64,000 nt of DNA from Paraspadella gotoi. Its lineage: Eukaryota; Chaetognatha. Of the stretch, positions 36,401 to 46,954 are shown one piece after another (within the stretch, counting starts at the first letter, position 1; each line of letters begins with the position of its first letter). The stretch covers positions 26,006,436-26,070,435 of the forward strand of contig CM119263.1 in assembly GCA_051294375.1 (NCBI GenBank), given 5' to 3'. Both the position numbers and the translations under genes were made by a program. A model generated the notes under the pieces. The model did no database searches, was not told the origin of the DNA, and was given only the letters and a program-made list of their open reading frames with translations.

Positions 36401-39400
36401 GTCTGTCCAAAGTCAGTGGCAAGATAGCTTATTTATTAAATGAATGGATAATTTTTATATTGGTTGTACCAATTTTATAAAATTGTATTTTGATACTAGT
36501 GCAGAGAACAATATAGTATTCCCCAATCTTATACTTAAGGGAGTGGTCTTTTCATACAGTTGAAACATTCTTTGAAACATTATACCACTTCATTGATAGG
36601 AAAGCTAGGTACTCTAGGAGTGAATAAACAAGACTGTGAGAAAGTCTTGATTGAAAGCTTGCAGGGACCTGCTATGTCATTATCTTGTAAGAGTTACCAC
36701 CAAAGCCTGTCCAAAGTCAGGGGCAAGAAAGCTTGTTTATTAAATGAATGGATAAATTTTATAATTTATATTGGTTGTACCAATTTTATAGTATATTATG
36801 CTGTAAAAATAACATAGATCCATGGTTTATAAGTCACCTAATCCCGGTAATTGTATGGTACTTCAATTTACTGCAGCATACTGCAGCTTCAATTTTTTTT
36901 TTAAGATATAAAATTTTAAAGTACCAACTGATTGATATTGCTTGTTATACAATTTTGGCTTATGTTAGAAATTAGATTTTTTATTTGAGAACTCCATAAA
37001 CAGTACTCTCTAAATACCACCATAAAGAAACCCACAAGGTTGATCAATGATCATTTTAACTTTTGCAGGAGTGCAAATATTTATATGTCGTAGATTTTTA
37101 ACTATTTGGGAGCGGAGCAAACATGACTCCTGGTTTTCGGTTGCTTTACATACTAATGTAAAACTAAATACAATCCAAAAAATAGAAAAATCCATAACGA
37201 TTCATCTGCTATAAAAAATAAAACTAATTTGTAAAAGAATTGTGTGTGGGGGAGGATCAATTAGGGGGGTAAGATTCAATCCGAACTCTGTACATTTTTA
37301 GTCGGATCTGCTTATCAGCAGATTCCGACTCTATAATTCACTTTGTCGGTCCGTCGGTCCCTCTCCTAAATCTTGTCATTAAATCATTTTTATCACATCA
37401 GAACATCATATGCTAAATTAAGCAAAAAAAAAAAAATCAATGTCCGTCCGTCCGTCTTTTCCACCTTTTTATTAAACTCCAATAACTCGTGATCGGATGG
37501 ATGAATTGGAATGAAATTTTGTGTGTGGTGAGGAAAGTGTATGATTGAGCTGGATATAAAGTTTTTATGAAATCGTGCGAGTGGAAATGAGTTTGCATGG
37601 AAAAATCTAAAGTCAAGTTGACTTGAATTTTTATTATTTATGCTTACTCATGTATGTTTTAATTAATTAATTAATTAAGTAAAAAAATGATGTTATTTTA
37701 AAAAAATGATGCAAGTTAAAAAAATAATGCATATTGAAAAAATGATGCAAGTTAAAAGAATGATGCAAGTTGAAAAAATGAAGCAAGTTGAAAAAATGAT
37801 GCAAGTTGAAAAAAATTATGGGAGTTTAAAAAATGATGGGAGTTTAAAAAAGATGCAATTTAAAAAAATGATGGGAGTTTAAAAAAGATGCAAATTGAAA
37901 AAATGATGCAAGTTGAAAAAATGAAGCAAGTTGAAAAAATGATGCAAGTTGAAAAAAGTATGCAAGTTGAAAAATTGATGCAAGTTGAAAAAAATGATAC
38001 AAGTTGAAAAAAATTATGCAAGTTGAAAATATGATGCGAGTAAAAAAAATGATGCAAGTGGAAAAAACAATAATAGTTAAAAAAATTATTTGTACTTTAT
38101 TTGTAATTATTTCTACTATAGTATTTATTTATTTATTTAGTTATTTAGTTATTAATTTAGCTAATTACCGCTTAATTATCGTGGGAAGATCCGACATTGT
38201 TTGCTCAAACTTATTTTTAAATTAATGACTATGCTTAGTTACAGAGAAGGAAACATAGCATATATACTATATATTATATAGCCATTTCATTCTTTAATTT
38301 TTTTCATAGTTGTGAATTATAAATACAGTAGTAGCCAATAAAATTGTCGAACTTTTTATCCTCAATGTTCGCTTTAATCTACGTCTTTACAACTTTCTTT
38401 CCAACATCATATTGGGATGACCTCTATAAAACTTAAATCCACAGGCTTTTCGAAACTTACCTTCCCAATTGGGGGGACAATCACAGGTGGCGAAGCGGGC
38501 TTTTGTTGTGGCATTCGTTCTTGTCCTCTCATATACGCACTTTCCCCCGTTGACACAGTCACAGATGACAAAAGTCATTGTAAGGGCACTGATCTTTTCC
38601 AACGGAGGAGTCGTTCGTCCCGGGTTGGTTGTGGCCACGAATCTTCATGAGGAAAGTTTAAAATATAAATATATAATAATATATAAATAATATCATCAAT
38701 AAGTATTTAGGTACAAAGATGGATATTGGATAATCAGCCATTTAAGTAACTACATAATACCTATAAGTTTCTTAATGAAAGATTACCACCAAAGTTCTAT
38801 AGGCAAGTAACAGATTGTCTGTCATATTACTTATTCTAGCGAAATTTCTTTTTTTTTATTAGAAAACGAATTTTCAAAATCTTAGAATATTTTTTTTAAA
38901 AGGGTCTTTGCTTACTGCTCAAAATCAGTCTAAAACCCGTCAAAATCCATGCCCCTTTTTACATGATGTATCTATGAAAGTTTTCAAATTTTTTTTTTTA
39001 CTTATCATTATATCTAATAACTCATTTTGGGAATGGGAAGTCAGTGTTGTCTTCTGGAAATAGAGGGAGCATCTACACAACACAAGGTTAGATTACAATC
39101 TGTCCTAGTTATATCACACATCATTCCTGTTAGAAAGTCATTAATGAAAAATCATAATATCTAATAGGCTGAACAGAAAGGGGTGGGAATGGATAATTTT
39201 TTGATGGGGGACCAAAGTTATATATGATTTTTTTAAAACTAATAGAGATAAGACTACGAAGTAGAATTGTATGTTCTGATAGGGATACATACTGGGGAAA
39301 GGTCTATAGGGGCACCTTTATGTCATGAATATAATTTTAAAATACTTTAATGAAAATAAATTTTTTTCTTTATCCTAATTTTTAATTATTCTATTTTTGA

Positions 39401-42400
39401 ATATTTTTTATCTTTTATGTTTATACAATGGGAAGGTCATCAGTTGGGAACCTATACCCTTCATGGATTTCGGCTTTTTAATCCCAATATCCAGGTATTG
39501 GCGAGCCATCACCAAATGGTGATCCTTCATTGTTTTATCTTTTAAAGATATATTTTTAATGTTTATCTTACACAGACCAAAGCCCTGGTATCACAGCATT
39601 ATTAATTTTAGGGAAATTTATTAAGGTTTTGCAATAATTTGTAATAAGTATGCTCAATGCTCATGAAACACCAAAGTGTCTTTATATATTTAAGTATGTT
39701 TCTAGAAAATAAAAACTCAAAGCAACTTCTCACTTGACGAGTCCATTGAACGCGGGATCGTGAACGACCGTCCACTGAAAGGCTCCTGTAGTGCTATTGT
39801 AAGTTGCGGCCTGAGGAAGGTTCTCGGCCCGCGATGTCACGGGGAACGAGCTGGTCGTTATCGCTGTGATCGTGAAGGTAATCACGTCCCCCAATTTTCG
39901 GTTTAATATCGCACCAACACTAGAAGTTATCGTAGGGGGCGTGTTGGCTAGAACGGGAAAAAACCGATAAATCAATCATTTTGTTCATTTTTTATTATTG
40001 ACTCATTCTTTCTTTTCTTCTTTAAATTATTATTCAGTATTTATACTAATTTTTGACTATTTCAGTATCATCTCAATATATAAGCAAAATGAACATATAC
40101 GAATGTAACTAACCATCAGCCGCCCGAGTCGCCACCAAAGTTTCAAAGGCCTGCTTGGTGCCGCTCAAACGCGGTGCTTGCCGTTTGATGAAACGTCGAA
40201 CAAGCAAGAGTTGTCATTGCCACAAGTCGCCTGGGCTGCCGCTAAGCCTACAGGGTGATTGGTCCAGTCCAAATTGTCGGAGAAGACGGGGGTAAACCCG
40301 GAAGGAACAACTCGTGGATCGAATATCAAATCATTTTGTAACTTCCCTGAAAGAATACGTAAAGTCAACTTAAGTGCTAGTAATTGTTCACTGTTCAGTG
40401 AAGTCGTTGAAGCAACAGGAGATATAGTGATATAATAAATAAGATATACTTTGATACATGGTCATTTACATGTAACATTGCAGGAAATGGACCATTTCCT
40501 GCGATGGTGAAAATTATAATAATATTCATGTATATATAATATTATATATATTATAATAGATATATAATATACGTATATATGTATAATATGTATAATATAT
40601 GTATATGATATGAATAACTAATGTATATTACATAACTCTAATTAAACGTACAAGTCTCCCCAAATTCGGTGTAGATTTTTTGCTCGGAGGAGCTACTTGG
40701 CAGCGAAATGTTTTTTCCGTTTGGAATAAAATCATTCGTTGCGTCTCCGTCCATGTTGCCTAGCAACCCACGAACATTTCCGGAGTAATTCCGCCCGATT
40801 CGGACATTAGGAGTAAGAAATCGTTGATCATTGTAGATCACAGTCAATATCAAATCTGTTCAGGGGAGATTAATTATCACTTAAATGAAAAAAAGTCATA
40901 AAAGTTATAAAAATGTCCATGAGTACTACCTGCGTTGCTTCCCAATTGGATTTCCACTTCTTTAGAGCTTTTCTTTGTTACAACAAAATTCGCAGTCCGG
41001 CTGATTTCCGTGTAAGTAACATTTCTTTGAAAAAGGTCAGAAGAGATACATTGTGTCCCTGTGCAAATTTGCAAATCCATTCCTGAAATAAGAAAACAAG
41101 TTGTGGCAAACAACGTCGCTCTTGACAGTCTTGTCAACGATTATAGCTTAAATTCCGGAGCTAGCTCTTTCATTTGTACATACAGTGCATAGAGAATATA
41201 TAAATAGTAACACCTTTCTTCACATGTAAGATATTGCTTACCATTACTAATCATAAGAACTCTAAATCTTGCAGAGTCACTACATCCTGCAGAGAATCCC
41301 GAGAAGAAGGTAGCTGCCGTGGGAGTATTGGTATCTGAATTTATTGCTTGAGAAGTACGCGACTAAAAAAGTAAAAATAAACTTAGTACAGGTTCTTACC
41401 ATAATAAAATATAACATAATTATTATACGACAAATGGTTGTTAAAACTCACGTGAACTGCGCACCGTTTTTGATCATTTTCAAATTGTGTTAAAGTGTAG
41501 TCTCCCAATCCGTTGAAAGTATATCCCTTACCATCCAAAGTATTAAAGTGTGGATCACCAAACCCTGTGTAAAACGATGCGAAGTATTAAAAAAAATCTT
41601 TTTTTCTTATTTTAACTGTTTATGTAAAGTCCAGACAAATATCTACAAATCAGATGCTCTTTTATATAGGAGATATCGACATTCGTCTCTTTCTCTCTTT
41701 CGCGGTCATTCCAGATTTTGCTCTGAAACGGGACTCTTCTCTAAATTTTTAGACTAATATTATTATAGACTAATATTTTAGACTAAAATAATAAACGTTT
41801 GTGGACGCTTAATGGACGCTTAGTGGATTCTTTGTGGATTTGTTTATTTGTTTACTATTGCTTCTTTGATTAATTAGTTAGTATTTCATTGATTGTATTG
41901 TATGAATATCTATATGCTTTGATTATTTTATTAAGGTACCATTAAATATCAAGACTCCAAGTGGATAAGAAACTTATAAACTTTATGGCGCCAGCGGTCC
42001 CGGTTTTCAATCCAATTTTTCTCCCGACGTCTTCTCCCTCTCCGCTGGGTTCTTTCATTTAAAATAATTTATTATACTTTGTAAATGTTGAATCTTTTTA
42101 ATTTTTTGCAATACACACATAAGTAGCCATTTTTTTTGTCTTCCTACCTCAAAAATAAAATTTTATTAATATTATTAATATTAATAATATTAATAATATT
42201 GTTATCTTTGGCACGTTATGATCTAACATTTTCGCCCTGAGTGCTCTCTCTCTTTCTGTCTGTCTCTCTCTGTCTGTCTGTCTATCTCTATCATCACTGG
42301 CAGAGTTCAGCGTCAATGCAAGTTTTTTACTTTTACTTGAAATTTGTTTTGGTTTTATGTTATGATCTGTTATAATATGTGATAATCACATTAAAAGACT

Positions 42401-45400
42401 TATCAAGACTTATCATCTAGTTAACTGTTTGTAAACCGTTAAATTATTGTAGGCAGATCCGACATTGTTTGCTCAAACTTGTTTGATTTTTTAAGGATAT
42501 TACTATAAATAAAATTCAATTTATGATACTGTTATGAAATTTTATTTTTAAAAAGGTCTCAATTATTTTTTTATTTCATATACAAAGGCAGCAAAAAACA
42601 TTGTTTAATCGCTCAATTTTTTCATTACTCCACCTTACTGTATATTTATTAATATTTATGACACTCACTGCATTGGAAATCCGTCTTTTATTCTTTATAG
42701 TTTTAGGATTTCCGGAAGACGGTGCTAGGAGTCCCTTAGATTAGAAGTTTTTTCTGTCTTAACAAATGAGCAACTAACTATAAGCAAATTATGTGCATTT
42801 TTAACGTAAGTGGGACAGACCGACATGCAGACCGACCGACAAGTTGCTCCGCGGCGCAACAAAAAACTTACCTTTTGCCACTTGATCCGCGGTTTGACAT
42901 TGATCGTAACTGGGACGACAATCACTGAATAAACCTTGCTCGTAACACAAGTAGAAATCATTTAGACACAAATCGAAGATGTTGTAATCGTCAACGGAAG
43001 AGATTTCTACGTCCCGACAGCGAATAAAATTTTTAGTTTGGAATGCTGTGTTTCGAGTTCCATCCACGGTGTACTCGCAAGACTAAAAATAAAAACGTTT
43101 AAAAATTTATTATTATTATTATTATTTTTTTTTTTGAAAGAAGGCTCACCCTACTACACTCTCGCTCAATAGTTGCTCCGTCTAAAGTTGTCTGAGTGAT
43201 CGACACTGATTTGTAACTATTTATAATCCAGTTTTTCGGATCTTCGACCTTGAAGCCTTTGATATCATCTATGACAGTGCCGTCTGCTGCAATATCAACA
43301 CTGCACGGGCAGTGTAACAATGACTGGGAGGAGTCGAACTCGGTCTGCACAACAGAATGAAAGCAATTTTTAAATTTAAATGGAGCCCACGGTTGGGATG
43401 ATAATAATAATATTAGTAGCATATTCTACAGAAAAAAGGTTAATAATTGTTTTAACCAGAAAAGAATTGCTATTTCAGTCAGGTCATTTGCACATACTTT
43501 TCTGCAAGTGTTTCCGTCTCCATTTAAACGTTCTTGCAGAGCCCAATTTAGAATTAGGAGTTGATCGGAAGACATATCATTTGAGTAGGTGTTGAAAACT
43601 TGCAAGCCAGCGAACCCGTGCCCGCCTATAAACATTAAAAATATACTACGGTGTTTACAGTCATAATTACCAATTTTTCGTTCGATAATCAAGTATAAAA
43701 TTTTCAAAATCATTAATTGGCCCAAATTTAATTATTCCTCAAATTGATAATTGCCCTCCTGACTTAATAATATTGAATTGTTTATTAAACAATACAATAA
43801 AATAATAATATAAATAATAATGTAATAATTGGCCCAAATAAATTTGGTCCAATTAATGATTTCGAAAATTTTATACTTAATTATCGAACGAAAAATAGGT
43901 AATTATGATTGTATATACTATATACTTTAGTATATTTTAAGTTTTTTTTTATTTCATAAGCCATTTTTTTATTTCTTTCCTAAAGATCAAGAACCTGAGC
44001 TCTCCCATTTTTAGTCGGCTCTGCTTATCAGCAGATTCCGACTCTATAATTCAACTTTGTCGGTCCGTCGGTCCGCCCTCAATATTAGGGTACCGCACTC
44101 AATGGGGTGAGTTAAAAATTTTGAGTGAGTACATGCTCAAACGAATATTTAGACATTTTTAAAGAATATTTTTATGGACCAAAAATTTCTAATATGGTTC
44201 TATACCCTAGTAATTAATTTTTTAATATTTATTTATAAATAGGAAAGGCCAAAAATTTTTTTTGAATTTTTAAATTTTAAGACCAGATTCAGATAGCTCA
44301 TAAAAAGTTGTCTACACAAGTATGATTCTTTTTTAAATATTTTTACGATAAGTGTGTCAAAAATAAGCAAAACTGTAAAAAATCATCATCATCATCATCT
44401 TTCGATGATTTTATCAGTTTTTTTTTTATATTTTCACTTAGAAAACGTAAAGAATTTTTAAAAGCTGTAATTATATTTCTTGTTTAACTTTTTATGCTCT
44501 ATCAGAATCCATCAAAAAATTTTAAGATTTTAAAAAAATATTTTTTGCTCAATATAGTAATATTATATTTTTAATTAGGCGAGTACCCTCAGAAGAAAGC
44601 ATTTTTGACAAAAAATATTTAATACCATAATCTATGGTCATGATAGATTATTTAACGCTGTATTACATTAGCATTTAAATTTTATCGGCTATGGCTATGG
44701 CTATGGCTATGGCTATTGACAATATTGTTGGGCACACACTTATATCATGTCAGAACATCGAATTATGATAAATTATCTATTTAAAGGAAATTTGAATTGT
44801 TACAACGATTTTATTATTAAGTTGCAGACATGTTTCGACTCAGAGATTTTCGAGTCTTCATCAGCGCTGATAAAGACTCGAAAATCTCTGAGTCGAAACA
44901 TGTCTGCAACTTAATAATAAAATTGTTGTAACAATTCAAATTTCCTTTAAATCTCTATACAACAACGAAAAGAAAGGATATACCATAGATAAATTATCTA
45001 AAAAAATGATGTCCGTCTGTTCGTCCGTCCATCCTACCTTAGAAAAAAACACCAATTACTCGTAATCGGATGGATGGATTTGAATAAAATTTTGTGTGTG
45101 GGTAGGGAAGTGGGTGATTGAGCTGGATATGAAGTTTTGATAGAATCATCCGAGTGGAAATGAGTTTAAATAGAAAAAACAAAAATATATATTTCATTAT
45201 TTGAACACTCATGAGTGGATGAGGCGATTGACCTGGAATTTTGTATGTGGGTAGGAAACTGTGTGATTGAGCAGGAAATCAAGTTTCTATGAGTTTAAAT
45301 GAAAAAAAAACTTGTTTCACTAATTGATTATGCTTCTTTTTCCTTTTATATTAAAAGTAATTGCAGGATGTATTAATAATTCAAATAATTAATCAGTTAA

Positions 45401-46865
45401 TTAATCAATTAGTCAATTAATTAATCAATAATTAATCAGTCAATCAATCAAGTCAGTCATTATCGGCATTATTCTCGTCGTCGTTATTGCTTTTGTTGTG
45501 GTTAGTAACGAAAATACCTAAAAACAAACATTTGGGATCAAATTAATTAATTAATTGCCTAATTAATTACTTAACTTGAATTATTTAATTATTAATTAAT
45601 TAATTACCGATAATGATCGTGGGCAGATCCGACATTGTTTGCTCAAACTTGTTAAATAAACGCTCATTAAGTTTTGTCTCGCGTACCATATACGTACATT
45701 TCCAATCACACATGCGTAAAGTGTATTTGAATATACATCTCTTCATCACCTGGTAAATCTTCAAGGGAGAGATGGTAAGCGAATTCAGAGCCATCAGGAT
45801 TGAGAAAGCTTTCGAAGTTGTCGATAACGTAGTATCCGATCTCCATCATCGGCACAATTCCGTTCAGAATCTCGGTACAAGCGTAAGGAATGTCAACGGC
45901 GTAGTCATTATAGGCAACCAACGTCACGTGACCGTCGCTGACAATGATGGCCTCCATACTGATAGATTCGGCGCAGGAGGGCAGAGGATACACGTGGTCC
46001 CATTCTGCCACAACCACGGTCCATGTCGTTTTGTCCGACGAGAGAAGCGAGATTAACTTGTCGAAGATCCCGAGAACGTGGTTCCAAAGCTCTTCAAAAT
46101 TACCGATCGGCACGCTCTTCTCGAAATAAAGGAAGTTTCAAGGAATATGATATGGGTATTTTCAGGATAACGCACGGAAGACAACAATTGTACGGTATTC
46201 ATATAAACAACAATTGCATCATATTTCAATGACTTCATGAATGCCAATTAGAAGACAGATTGAATTAAGGCTATATTTTAAAGAATAAAAACTAAGGAAG
46301 TATATATCTTACGGAATGAAATTGACGAATCTTCAATTTGCTGTAGCTTCGCATTTCGTGATCTCCCCACAGTGGCATCAGAGATTCTGACAAGCTCTGA
46401 TCGCCGTTGATGTACCGTATTTGGCTGAGTATTTGCGGTTCTTCGTTTAAGGTAAGCACACCATAGTGATGCATCTACAATCAATAACAAAAAGGATTTG
46501 ATTCATTTTTAGATTTAAGTCATACGTCAGTAATTTTAATTTTAGGTGCAATGACAACAACAACAACAACGACGATCAACGGTACTTTAATCTGATAGGC
46601 CACGGATTCAAAAAAGGGAACGACTTGGAAATAGTTGACAAAGTTGATCTTAATGGTTTGAGCTGAGCTTCCTTCCAAAACACAACATTTTTCGGTACAG
46701 TCATGAGGGGATTCGCCGTAGTCCGTTAGATTAACTCTGACGTCGGATTCGGTCAAATTGCAAAACGAGGTATCGAGAAGTAGTGGTTTGTCTGAAAGTA
46801 AAACAATTAGGCTCGATACATACATAAAAAAGATAATCAAAACTTTTACCTTGAATGATAATGGT

Positions 46866-46954
<89 letters not shown>

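Noticed and set aside
37686-38085. Regularly spaced short repeats resembling a CRISPR array
   Set aside because: Units are contiguous, degenerate and lack unique spacers; the array is part of a eukaryotic TIR element with a second copy at 61860-62150.
44009-45655. Autonomous transposon with transposase
   Set aside because: No open frame of useful length and no transposase motif; all family-1 copies are non-coding.
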